From assembly GCF_023273895.1 (NCBI RefSeq), contig NZ_CP096883.1, positions 3,038,001-3,102,000 of the forward strand: a DNA stretch of 64,000 nt, in the 5' to 3' direction. The first letter of the stretch is position 1, and each line of letters opens with the position of its first letter. Made by a program: the position numbers and the translations under genes. A model generated the notes under the pieces. It ran no database searches and had not been told where the DNA came from. It was given only the letters and a program-made list of their open reading frames with translations. Shown piece after piece: positions 22,897 through 31,193 of the stretch. Source of the DNA: Sphingobacterium sp. PCS056 (GTDB lineage Bacteria; Bacteroidota; Bacteroidia; Sphingobacteriales; Sphingobacteriaceae).

Positions 22897-23712
22897 ATGA
22901 TAAATACAGTACTACCTCAAATTAAAAATGGAGATTCTACGAATTTCTTTTTAATGGCGGGACCATGTGCGATAGAGGGAGAAGAAATTGCTTTACGTAT
23001 CGCGGAGAAAATCCTTACCATAACAGATCGCTTAAATATTCCTTATATATTTAAGGGTTCTTATCGTAAAGCAAACCGATCACGTGTGGATTCTTTCACC
23101 GGTATCGGCGATGAGAAAGCATTGCGCATTTTGGAAAAGGTAGGTAAAACATTTGGAGTTCCTACCGTGACTGATATCCACGAAAGCCATGAAGCCGCTT
23201 TGGCAGCAGCTTATGTTGATGTTTTGCAAATTCCAGCTTTTTTATGTCGCCAAACGGAACTACTTGTTGCTGCGGCAGAAACGGGTAAGGTGGTTAATAT
23301 AAAGAAGGGACAATTTTTAAATGCAGCGTCGATGAAGTTTGCTGTAGATAAAGTAATAGACTCGGGCAATACTAATGTGATGTTGACTGATCGTGGTAAT
23401 ACATTTGGATACCAAGATTTAATAGTCGATTTCAGAGGTATTCCTGAAATGCGCGGTTTTGGAGTTCCTACGATCATGGATTGTACGCATTCTTTACAGC
23501 AACCGAATCAAACATCGGGAGTAACTGGTGGTAAGCCAGAATTGATCGAAACAATTGCAAAAGCTGCAATTGCGGTGGGTGCTGATGGATTGTTTATTGA
23601 AACGCACCCTAATCCTGCGCAAGCTAAATCTGATGGTGCCAATATGCTGCACTTAGATTACCTGGAAGATTTAATGGAAAAATTAGTTCGTGTAAGACAG
23701 GCTATTCTGTAG
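22897..23712 (+). CDS. kdsA: 3-deoxy-8-phosphooctulonate (KDO8P) synthase
   Basis: 271 residues, normal for KdsA. Motifs: MAGPCAIEGEE at the N-terminus, FKGSYRKANRSRVDSFTG (PEP binding), DVLQIPAFLCRQTELL and MLTDRGNTFGY. It condenses arabinose-5-phosphate with phosphoenolpyruvate, using the product of the nearby KdsD. It is probably cotranscribed with recQ because only 15 bp separate them. A terminator follows. Confidence 0.97.
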   Translation: MINTVLPQIKNGDSTNFFLMAGPCAIEGEEIALRIAEKILTITDRLNIPYIFKGSYRKANRSRVDSFTGIGDEKALRILEKVGKTFGVPTVTDIHESHEAALAAAYVDVLQIPAFLCRQTELLVAAAETGKVVNIKKGQFLNAASMKFAVDKVIDSGNTNVMLTDRGNTFGYQDLIVDFRGIPEMRGFGVPTIMDCTHSLQQPNQTSGVTGGKPELIETIAKAAIAVGADGLFIETHPNPAQAKSDGANMLHLDYLEDLMEKLVRVRQAIL

Positions 23713-23734
23713 CACGAATGTTTATAATTTATCA

Positions 23735-23767
23735 AAAGTCATCGTTTCGAACGATGACTTTTTTTTA
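23735..23767 (+). terminator. terminator of recQ-kdsA
   Basis: 12-bp perfect stem AAAGTCATCGTT / AACGATGACTTT with a TCG loop, followed by a T-run (TTTTTTTATG). Confidence 0.85.
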
Positions 23768-23901
23768 TGTCTTATTTTTCAGTCTGTTGCGGATTTGGTG
23801 GTTTTTATTAATTCTTATTGATTACAATTCTTTTGGTGCGTCATTCAATTGATTTTTTAATTTGTTATTTTAATTGTTAGATTTGGATTTCAATCTAAAT
23901 T

Positions 23902-24990
23902 ATGAAATTAAACTTACTTTTCTCTGTTGCTGGGCTTATTCTTGCTTTCAGCTCAGTTGCGCAACAGTCCAAGTGGAATGACCCACTTAAGGATAAGGTG
24001 ATTCAAGGCCGTATCGCCACGGAAGAATTGTCTAATTACTACCGATTGCCTGATCAGTTAAAAGATCAGGTAAGATCGCCCGTGTGGAGTCTCGGAACGA
24101 ATAGTGCCGGTTTGTATGTTGATTTTAAGACTGATGCTACAGCCATTACAATTCGTTATAAAGTGAGTGGTTCTTTGAATATGCCCCATATGCCAACGAT
24201 CGGCGTGAGTGGTGTAGATCTTTATGCAAAAGACGAAAAAGGTGGTTGGAACTGGGCATTCGGTAATTATAATTTTGCAGATACGGTCTCGTATAGTTAT
24301 CGGGAGTTGGGTGAAAATTCTAACTTCACTTATCGCCTTTATTTACCTTTGTACAATACCGTTGAATGGATGGAAATCGGTGTAGGATCTGACAAAAATT
24401 TTAAGTTTGTGGTTGGTGAAGGCAAACCTATCGTGATTTACGGTACTTCAATAGCACAGGGCGCCTGTGCGACAAGACCTGGTCTGGCGTGGAGTAATAT
24501 TTTAGGACGAGCGGTTCCAAATCCGATCATTAATGTTGCTTTTTCGGGAAATGGTCGTTTGGAGCAGCCGATTATCAACCATATCAATCAGGTAGATGCA
24601 GCTGTTTATATCTTAGATTGTATTCCAAATCTAGCATTAACAAAAGATAGAACGGCTCAGCAGCTGGATTCTTTGTTAACGAACGCAGTTACAGAAATTA
24701 GGAAAAGACATCCCAAAACTCCTATTATCATTACGGAGCATAGTTCTGGATTTAACAAGGCTATTTTTAATTTAGATAAAAATGAAGAATACCGCAAAAG
24801 CAGTGCGGTTGCCCATGCATTTGTTGGTCGTGTAGCCGCATCAGGGGATAAGAATTTGTATTTGTTAACCAATAAGGAAATTGGATTGGATATAAATTCA
24901 ACAGTTGATTATGCACACCCGAATGATATCGGTATGATGAAAATAGCTGATGCGTACCAAAAGCTGATTGCTAAAATACTTAAGAAGTAG
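23902..24990 (+). CDS. exported SGNH/GDSL hydrolase
   Basis: 362 residues with a Sec signal of about 20 residues (ending SSVAQQ). The N-terminal beta-sandwich (about 25-170, with WSLGTNSAGLYVDF) matches the SGNH_N-like domain that precedes the hydrolase. The hydrolase part has the nucleophile block VIYGTSIAQGACATRPG, the Gly block INVAFSGNGRLEQP and a C-terminal DYAHPNDIGM with the Asp/His pair. Family members remove acyl or acetyl groups from carbohydrates or lipids. Its end overlaps the convergent flavoprotein gene by 11 nt. Confidence 0.87.
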   Translation: MKLNLLFSVAGLILAFSSVAQQSKWNDPLKDKVIQGRIATEELSNYYRLPDQLKDQVRSPVWSLGTNSAGLYVDFKTDATAITIRYKVSGSLNMPHMPTIGVSGVDLYAKDEKGGWNWAFGNYNFADTVSYSYRELGENSNFTYRLYLPLYNTVEWMEIGVGSDKNFKFVVGEGKPIVIYGTSIAQGACATRPGLAWSNILGRAVPNPIINVAFSGNGRLEQPIINHINQVDAAVYILDCIPNLALTKDRTAQQLDSLLTNAVTEIRKRHPKTPIIITEHSSGFNKAIFNLDKNEEYRKSSAVAHAFVGRVAASGDKNLYLLTNKEIGLDINSTVDYAHPNDIGMMKIADAYQKLIAKILKK

Positions 24991-26164
24991 TTCGCTTATC
25001 TATAGATGATGCTATCCATGCGCCTGTACTAAAGCATGCCTGCAAGAGATATCCTCCTGTAGGCGCTTCCCAATCGATCATTTCGCCTGCGCAGTACACG
25101 TTAGGAAACTGATGGAGTGCAAGATCTTCTCGAAGTTCTGTAAAAGGTATGCCTCCAGCTGTGGAAATAACTTCATCAATCGGTCTCAATCCAGACACTT
25201 GGATGGGATAATGTTTAATCGCGTCAGCTAAAGCTTCGGGATTGGTAAAGGTGTGTTTATCGAGGCGTCTTAAAAGGGCTGCTGCTGTTGCTGATAATCT
25301 GAGCTTAGTCTTGAGTATAGTGCTGACCTGACTGCCAGATTGAAGCTGCTTGACAAGAGCATCTTTAGTCAGGTTTGGTTTAAGATCAATATGAAGGTGT
25401 AACGGAAAATGGAACGTTCTGGTATACCGGTTCATATAGTATAAAGGGCTTCCTTCTATACCATATTTGGTAAAGACCATTTCTCCTAACTTCTTTGTAT
25501 TTTGAAAGGAAATTTCAATGTTCTTTAAGACCTGTCCCTCTAAACTGGTATAATCATCCGTTGTATTGTAGCCAGAGTTGGCAGCTTGCAAAGGTTTTAT
25601 TGTGATGTTTTTATTTTCTAATAGGGATATCCATGCTGCGTCCGAGCCTGTTTTTTTCCACGAACCTCCTCCTAGTGCTAATATCAGTTTGTGATAAGGC
25701 TTATGGATCGATTCGTTGTTGTGATTTAAGGTCACGGAGTGCTGATCGAAATCCATGAAGTTATGTTCATAATGTATGATAACGCCCAGTTGGTTGAGCT
25801 GGTCTAACCATGCTTGCAATACCTGTATCGGCTTGATATCTTTTTCGGGGAATATTTTTCCTGAACTTCCTACATACGTGGAAATGCCGATCTCGGCTAG
25901 CCACGCAACGGTATGACTGTTGTCAAATGATTGAACGATATGCTGGATCTGCTCGGCATCGTATTTTTTGATGAAGGATGCGATCGGTTCGCTATGTGTG
26001 AGATTAAAGCCACCATGTCCTGCAACTAAGAATTTCCTTGCTGCAGCTTTATTTTTCTCGTAAATATGCACTTTATAGCCTTTTTTTGCTAGCTGATGTG
26101 CTGCCATTAATCCTGCAGGACCTGCACCAATGATGATAATCGGATCTTCGTTCATTTGCTGCAA
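24980..26164 (-). CDS. NAD(P)/FAD-dependent oxidoreductase, HI0933/TIGR03862-like flavoprotein
   Basis: 394 residues. The N-terminal dinucleotide fold is PIIIIGAGPAGLMAAHQLA. GHGGFNLTHSEP follows, and near the C-terminus GEMIDWEAPTGGYLLQACFSTG. These are signatures of the BaiN/HI0933 flavoproteins, and the WEAPTGGYLLQ variant points to the PP_4765 subgroup. The reaction is not established for the subgroup. It has no obvious functional link to its neighbours. Confidence 0.87.
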   Translation of the reverse strand: MQQMNEDPIIIIGAGPAGLMAAHQLAKKGYKVHIYEKNKAAARKFLVAGHGGFNLTHSEPIASFIKKYDAEQIQHIVQSFDNSHTVAWLAEIGISTYVGSSGKIFPEKDIKPIQVLQAWLDQLNQLGVIIHYEHNFMDFDQHSVTLNHNNESIHKPYHKLILALGGGSWKKTGSDAAWISLLENKNITIKPLQAANSGYNTTDDYTSLEGQVLKNIEISFQNTKKLGEMVFTKYGIEGSPLYYMNRYTRTFHFPLHLHIDLKPNLTKDALVKQLQSGSQVSTILKTKLRLSATAAALLRRLDKHTFTNPEALADAIKHYPIQVSGLRPIDEVISTAGGIPFTELREDLALHQFPNVYCAGEMIDWEAPTGGYLLQACFSTGAWIASSIDKRTTS

Positions 26165-26227
26165 AAATAAGCATTTAAGATCATGAATAGCGTAGGCATG
26201 ATCAAAATCATTGACCTCATGAATAGG

Positions 26228-26264
26228 GAAGATGATGTACTAACCTTGGTGAGTCATCATCTTC
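26228..26264 (-). terminator. possible hairpin downstream of the ars operon
   Basis: 10-bp inverted repeat GAAGATGATG / CATCATCTTC with a 17-nt loop between the ACR3 gene and the next minus-strand gene. There is no U-tract, so it may instead stabilise the mRNA end. Confidence 0.35.
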
Positions 26265-26327
26265 TATTGTAGGTGTGTAATTTCTGCAATTTTAGTTAAA
26301 GACTCTTTTTAGTGTTTTATGGGTACG

Positions 26328-27365
26328 CTACTTTAAAGGATAATATTTCTTTTTTAGCCATAAACTAGTTCTTACCAGAAGAATTAATACAGGTACTTCT
26401 ATCAATGGGCCAATGACGCCAACAAAAGCTTGGGGTGAGTGTATTCCGAACACGGCTATAGCAACTGCAATCGCTAATTCAAAATTATTACCCGTGGCTG
26501 TAAAGGCAATGGAGGCATTCTTGTCGTAGGGGATATTTTGGGATTTGCTGATAAAAAAACTGGTAAAGAACATGATCACGAAATAGAGTATCAGTGGAAT
26601 TGCTATTTGGAGAACGTCTAGTGGTAATTTTACAATCTGATCTCCTTTTAGGCTGAACATGAGTACAATGGTAAATAATAGCGCATAAAGTGTAATGGGA
26701 GAGATGGTCGGGATGTATTTTCGGTTGAACCATTCCTTACCTTTTGTTTTGATCAATACGTACCGACTGAGGAAGCCTAGTAAAAAGGGGATGCCCAGAT
26801 AAATGAGAACACTTTCTGTCACATCTTTGATGGATACGGATACATTGAACTGTGCAATACCCAGGCTGGCGGGTAGCTTATTGATAAACAGCCAAACTAA
26901 AAAACTATAGGAAAATACTTGGAAAATACTATTCAAGGCGATCAATAGTGCTCCATATTCTCGATTTCCTTTGGCGAGATCATTCCATACGATCACCATG
27001 GCTATACATCGGGCTAGCCCGATTAAAATCAGTCCTACCATATAGTCGGGTTGATCTCGCAGGAAGATGATCGCTAATCCGAACATCAATATAGGACCGA
27101 TGATCCAGTTGAGTACAAGTGAAATTGTTATTGCTTTTTTGTCCGAAAATGCCTGAGGTAATAGGGAGTAGTCGACTTTTGCCAATGGCGGATACATCAT
27201 GAGTATTAACCCTATGGCTAAGGGAATATTGGTACTTCCTACTGTGAGCGTGTTGAAGATATCAGGTACTTGGGGATAAAAATAACCCAGCGATACACCG
27301 AGCAACATGGCTAGAAATATCCATAAAGTCAAAAATCGATCAAGAAATTTTAGTTTGGTCTCCAT
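26328..27365 (-). CDS. acr3: arsenite efflux transporter, ACR3 family
   Basis: 345 residues and about ten hydrophobic helices. Typical ACR3 stretches are LIGLARCIAMVIVWNDLAKG (with the essential Cys of the family in ARCIAMV), KDVTESVLIYLGIPF and ATGNNFELAIAVAIAVFG. It extrudes arsenite (possibly antimonite) from the cytosol. It is the last gene of the ars operon, 2 bp after the reductase gene. Confidence 0.95.
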   Translation of the reverse strand: METKLKFLDRFLTLWIFLAMLLGVSLGYFYPQVPDIFNTLTVGSTNIPLAIGLILMMYPPLAKVDYSLLPQAFSDKKAITISLVLNWIIGPILMFGLAIIFLRDQPDYMVGLILIGLARCIAMVIVWNDLAKGNREYGALLIALNSIFQVFSYSFLVWLFINKLPASLGIAQFNVSVSIKDVTESVLIYLGIPFLLGFLSRYVLIKTKGKEWFNRKYIPTISPITLYALLFTIVLMFSLKGDQIVKLPLDVLQIAIPLILYFVIMFFTSFFISKSQNIPYDKNASIAFTATGNNFELAIAVAIAVFGIHSPQAFVGVIGPLIEVPVLILLVRTSLWLKKKYYPLK

Positions 27366-27367
27366 AC

Positions 27368-27979
27368 TTATTTTTTGATTTGAGAAAAGACATAAAACAT
27401 TTGTGAGGCAATTTCTAAACTTCGTGCTCTGTATACTTCATCTTGCTGCTCGGTACCATCAGCTATTTTGGGATCTTCAAATGTGACTGAAATTCTTTTT
27501 TCAGCAGCAGGGATATAAGGACAGCCCTGATCTGCGTGTGAGCAGGTCATAATCGCAGCAAAATGGGATTGTGGGTTGAAGTTGTTATCATACTGCTTAG
27601 AGAAGCCAATCAGAGGTGCTGCATTTTGATCAAATTTGATTGCATATATGGGATTGGCAGTGTCGGCGATCATATCGATTTGCATGCCTTCTTCTTTCAG
27701 TATTTCTACTACTTTTGGAAATAGTGCAGTTGCTTCTGTACCTCCAGAATAACAAGATGTCTTTGGAATTTGATAGTACCTTGCAGCTAGTTGCGACCAG
27801 ATCTGACACAGGTGACTTCGCCTTGAATTGTGCGTACAGATGAAGTTTAAATTGACTTCTGTATCTTGATTCACCTTGAGCTGGATAAAGTCAATCAAGG
27901 GCTGTAAAATAGCTTTACGCTCTTGATCGATTGCTGTATGAACGATGCTTTTGATCGTGATGTCTAATTTTGGATTCAT
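27368..27979 (-). CDS. arsC: arsenate reductase, low-molecular-weight phosphatase type
   Basis: 203 residues from the ATG at 27979. An ATG at 28018 would overlap the preceding gene, so it is not used. The phosphatase loop is FICTHNSRRS with nucleophile Cys48. MTCSHADQGCP places Cys146 and Cys153 seven residues apart, the spacing of Cys82 and Cys89 in the thioredoxin-coupled ArsC of Staphylococcus. This supports true arsenate reduction and not only phosphatase activity. About 40 residues precede the catalytic domain, longer than in classic ArsC (about 131 residues). Confidence 0.88.
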   Translation of the reverse strand: MNPKLDITIKSIVHTAIDQERKAILQPLIDFIQLKVNQDTEVNLNFICTHNSRRSHLCQIWSQLAARYYQIPKTSCYSGGTEATALFPKVVEILKEEGMQIDMIADTANPIYAIKFDQNAAPLIGFSKQYDNNFNPQSHFAAIMTCSHADQGCPYIPAAEKRISVTFEDPKIADGTEQQDEVYRARSLEIASQMFYVFSQIKK

Positions 27980-27990
27980 ATTTTTACTGA

Positions 27991-28449
27991 TTAGCAGCAG
28001 CCAGAGCCAGGAGTACATGAATTACTTGTAGATGCTACCACATGTAATGGTTTTAAGGGAATACCACACGATTCTAACGCCAAGCAGGCCGTGGTTTTAT
28101 TTATGAGTACCAAGTTTTTTCCATCGAAATCTAAGCTGTATTTTCCAATGGTATCGCGTTGATATTCTACTTCGATTTCGTAATCGCCGATCTGTAGTTT
28201 TTCTTCTGACAATTGAATAATATGCAACAATTTATCTGGTTTCAAGCGATGCTCGTAGTCGTCGGCATTCCACAATTGAAAATTTACAGTATGCTCTACT
28301 CGGATGGTACCTCCACAATCGATAAAATTTTTACTGATTTGCCCTACTTCTGTGACATGAACATGTGCTGGAACAGCAGTTCCATCTGCTAGTTGAAAGA
28401 TCACATGTTCTAATGTCGGTAGAATTTTTTTGATGTCTGATAATTTCAT
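27991..28449 (-). CDS. DUF6428 family protein in the ars operon
   Basis: 152 residues. I recognise the DUF6428 pattern (IKKILPTLEHVIFQLADG, PAHVHVTEVG, a DCGG segment and CLALESCGIP). It ends in CTPGSGCC, a compact three-cysteine tail that could hold arsenite or another thiophilic metal. It lies between arsR and arsC in the same orientation. DUF6428 genes are frequent in Bacteroidota ars operons, but their role is not known to me. Confidence 0.85.
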   Translation of the reverse strand: MKLSDIKKILPTLEHVIFQLADGTAVPAHVHVTEVGQISKNFIDCGGTIRVEHTVNFQLWNADDYEHRLKPDKLLHIIQLSEEKLQIGDYEIEVEYQRDTIGKYSLDFDGKNLVLINKTTACLALESCGIPLKPLHVVASTSNSCTPGSGCC

Positions 28450-28460
28450 ATGTTATATAA

Positions 28461-28483
28461 TTTGTATATCGCTATATTGCGAT
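28461..28483 (-). promoter_or_regulatory. ArsR operator candidate upstream of the DUF6428-arsC-acr3 genes
   Basis: A 23-nt site with an imperfect palindrome ATCGCTATATTGCGAT, located 11 bp upstream of the DUF6428 gene. It agrees with the site upstream of arsR at 21 of 23 positions. Confidence 0.55.
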
Positions 28484-28526
28484 GTGTATGAATAAAAAAA
28501 TTTATGCTACAGGATGAAGTATTGTC

Positions 28527-28853
28527 TTAACAGCATTTTTGATTTTGGGTATTGACAACGATTTGACCAAAGTAATTTTTTAAAAATCCAAAGGTTTTCT
28601 CATCTATACAATAACATATGGATGTTCCTTCTATATTTCCCTTGATGAGTCCTGCATTTTTCAACTCTTTGAGATGCTGCGATATGGTTGACTGCGCTAA
28701 GGGCAGTTCATCTACGATGTCACTACATATACATACATTTACTTTTAATAAGTATTCAATAATGGCAATACGTGCAGGATGTCCAAGTGCTTTAATGATA
28801 TTGGCCATGTGATTTTGTTCGTCTGTAAAAAGATCTGCTCTGGTAACTCCCAT
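28527..28853 (-). CDS. arsR: ArsR/SmtB family repressor
   Basis: 108 residues from the ATG at 28853. An ATG at 28877 would lie inside the operator, so it is rejected. The winged helix has LGHPARIAIIEYLL and LPLAQSTISQHLKELKNAGLI. The metalloid sensor is NVCICSDI (Cys41, Cys43), with a further Cys pair at the C-terminus (QKCC). It represses the ars genes until arsenite binds. It is the first gene of the cluster. Confidence 0.93.
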   Translation of the reverse strand: MGVTRADLFTDEQNHMANIIKALGHPARIAIIEYLLKVNVCICSDIVDELPLAQSTISQHLKELKNAGLIKGNIEGTSICYCIDEKTFGFLKNYFGQIVVNTQNQKCC

Positions 28854-28863
28854 ATTGATATTA

Positions 28864-28886
28864 TTTGTATATCGCAATATTACGAT
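28864..28886 (-). promoter_or_regulatory. arsR operator overlapping the -7 box
   Basis: The site contains ATCGCAATATTACGAT and is 21/23 identical to the site at 28461. On the minus strand TAATATTG (28882-28875) with ATTG (28905-28902) 19 bp upstream gives a promoter whose -7 box lies inside the operator. That fits direct repression. Confidence 0.55.
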
Positions 28887-29038
28887 TAATTATTTACTTT
28901 TCAATTTTTTTTAAAATAATTAGGTGTACAAATTAAATAATTTTGCGTATTTGTTTTGGTGAATGGGGCAGAAGGATATGTCGATATTGGAATAAGGCTT
29001 TGATTTTAGTATATTTAGTGCAACCAATAATACTTAAT

Positions 29039-29260
29039 ATGGCTAAATCAATTAAATTAACTCAGCGGGTTAAAAAAGGTGATGAGGTAGTAGAGAGACC
29101 GATCTATTTTATAGCGGAAAATATCGTTCATTTCGTACAAAATGATTATCAGGGTAAATCTCTTACGACTATTTTTTGCATCGTTTCTTCCACTCATGGT
29201 ACGACGTCATTTGACGTTATTGAATCAGCAGAAGAGGTGGCTAGATTGATAAATTTATAA
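29039..29260 (+). CDS. small conserved hypothetical protein
   Basis: 73 residues from the ATG at 29039. An upstream in-frame ATG at 28943 adds 32 residues of unlikely composition. The protein is MAKSIKLTQRVKKGDEVVER onward, with strand-like segments and a C-terminal helix, and has no signal peptide. I think similar short proteins occur in other Sphingobacteria but know no function. A terminator directly follows. Confidence 0.6.
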   Translation: MAKSIKLTQRVKKGDEVVERPIYFIAENIVHFVQNDYQGKSLTTIFCIVSSTHGTTSFDVIESAEEVARLINL

Positions 29261-29291
29261 GGTCATCATTTGGAAGAAGGATATCTTTTAT

Positions 29292-29318
29292 GGCTATCCA
29301 TTGCGGATAGCCTTTTTT
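29292..29318 (+). terminator. terminator of the 73-residue gene
   Basis: 8-bp stem GGCTATCC / GGATAGCC with loop ATTGC, followed by TTTTTTG. Confidence 0.8.
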
Positions 29319-29429
29319 GTATAAAAATGATTATGGAAAAATGGGGCAGATACCTATTGGAGAAATCGAGAATGATCTATCCGTATCATTACATGACTAT
29401 ATGCTATACTTCTTGATCGATGTTATCGA

Positions 29430-30296
29430 TCAATTGGGTTCTACATGGATCAAAATATTTCCCAGTTGCGGCATTTCTTGCTGGAGATATGCCTGCAAAT
29501 TATGCGCTAAGATATGGCCTTCCTTCACTGTTATATCGCCATTGACAATTGCGTGTAGATCGACAAGATGTTTTGTACCTGATTTTCGAACGAAACATTT
29601 TTCTGTATCTAATATTCCTTCGACTTTTAAAGAATGGATACGAATATCTGCAATGAGATCTTCGTAAAGGTTTTCATCCATAATTTCTGCTAATGCTGGT
29701 CGGAAAATCAGATAACAATTGTATAAAATAAATCCTGATGCAAAAAGCGCAGCGAAGTCATCGGCACTTTCATATCCTTTTCCTAAAATCAATGCTATTG
29801 AAATGCCGATGAAGGCAGCTACTGAGGTTATGGCGTCGCTACGATGATGCCAAGCGTCAGCTTTGAGTGAGGAGCTTCCGGTTTCTTTGCTCTTTTTTAT
29901 GACAATACGATACGATATTTCCTTCCATATGATGATGGTCAGTAAAACAATGAGTGTCCAAGGTTTTGGTAATTCGTGTGGTTTGCCAATATTTTGAATA
30001 CTCTCATAGGCAATTATAGTGGCTGAAATAATGAGGAAACCAACTACTGCAAATGTAATCAGTGGTTCAATACGACCATGCCCGTATGGATGATTTTCGT
30101 CGGCAGGTCTTTTGGCATATTTTAACCCAAGTAATACCAGGAATGAAGAAAAAATATCTGTGGTTGATTCTATTGCGTCGGCAATAAGGGCGTATGAATT
30201 ACCGAAATAACCTGCTAACCATTTCAGAACTGCAAGTAAAAAATTTCCGACTATACTAAAATATGTTGCTTTTATAGCTGTTTGTTCATTTGACAT
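29430..30296 (-). CDS. cation diffusion facilitator (CDF) family transporter
   Basis: 288 residues with six predicted membrane helices and a cytosolic C-terminal domain. TM2 has IADAIESTTD, the linker has HPYGHGRIEPL, and TM5 has KADAWHHRSDAITS, which supply the Asp/His metal-site residues of the family. It exports divalent metals (Zn, Fe, Co or Cd) in exchange for protons. Metal choice is uncertain. The small Asp/His-rich gene upstream on the same strand and the nearby ars operon suggest a metal-stress region. Confidence 0.92.
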   Translation of the reverse strand: MSNEQTAIKATYFSIVGNFLLAVLKWLAGYFGNSYALIADAIESTTDIFSSFLVLLGLKYAKRPADENHPYGHGRIEPLITFAVVGFLIISATIIAYESIQNIGKPHELPKPWTLIVLLTIIIWKEISYRIVIKKSKETGSSSLKADAWHHRSDAITSVAAFIGISIALILGKGYESADDFAALFASGFILYNCYLIFRPALAEIMDENLYEDLIADIRIHSLKVEGILDTEKCFVRKSGTKHLVDLHAIVNGDITVKEGHILAHNLQAYLQQEMPQLGNILIHVEPN

Positions 30297-30467
30297 GTTA
30301 CTGCTCTTTTATTGTCACATTAAAATTCTATATAAAAATACGATCCTTTAACTGCATCGCGATATAATATCACATGCATAATAGTAAAGGGGTGCATCAA
30401 ATAGGATGATGCTAATCAACATTATTCAACTCGATGTAGGTGAGGTATGAGATTTTAAAAAAAATGA

Positions 30468-30848
30468 TTAGAGTAGCTTTGGTGGTTGCCAAATATGATT
30501 GATGTACGTACTGACGCGGTCTTGATCATCATGAAAAAACGCCTTTTTTTCGAAGAAAATATTGGACATCAGCTGTGGTAGCTGGGTGGAAACTCGACAG
30601 TAGATGGCTGTTACATTCAAAGAATTAGCATGCTTAATAAAGGGCAGTTTCTGATCGGTATCTGTATCACCATCTTGATCGTGCTTATTGTAATGATCGA
30701 ACAAAAACTGTCCTATCGTTAGTTTGCTGTTATTTTTTTGATGCTCAACGCAATGTGATATCAATATGGGTATCTTCAATAACTGAATTAATTCTGTCGT
30801 AGAGAATAAATAAAGAGACAATATTAATATGATTGAAAGATTTTTCAC
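30468..30848 (-). CDS. small exported His/Asp-rich protein, metal-resistance associated
   Basis: 126 residues with an N-terminal hydrophobic segment (SIILILSLYLFSTTELIQLL) and a central acidic/His run DHYNKHDQDGDTDTDQKLPF. I recognise the layout of small proteins that precede CzcA/CusA-type metal efflux operons in Bacteroidota (signal, LLKIP, EHQ, FLFDHY, His/Asp cluster, LPF). Here no RND pump follows; the next gene downstream is the CDF exporter 171 bp away. A periplasmic metal-binding role is an inference. Confidence 0.65.
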   Translation of the reverse strand: MKNLSIILILSLYLFSTTELIQLLKIPILISHCVEHQKNNSKLTIGQFLFDHYNKHDQDGDTDTDQKLPFIKHANSLNVTAIYCRVSTQLPQLMSNIFFEKKAFFHDDQDRVSTYINHIWQPPKLL

Positions 30849-31193
30849 GTGGACAAATGTAATGGTTTTTGCGCTGTTTTAAAACGGATTGATGTACTAA
30901 AACCATAAAAAAATTAGATGAGAATATCAGTGTGGCTTTATTTAGTATTCCACATATTTTAAATCTTATCTATTTTTAATGACAGCGGACTACTCTGCCA
31001 TATCCAATTTAATATAACATTTAGGAGATCATCATTCAATAACGATTTCCAAGGTAAACTATTCATTTCCCAGAATGAGGTGAAATTTTTCTATAAGTGT
31101 TTGAATGATGTTGATTAATTTTAAATTAAATTATAATATGGGCTATTGTAAAAATTGTATATTTGAAAGTATTGTAAAAATTCTCTCTCTATT
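30849..31193. other. intergenic region, divergent promoters expected
   Basis: 345 bp of AT-rich DNA between divergent genes. No ORF or hairpin with a U-tract is convincing. Confidence 0.4.
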
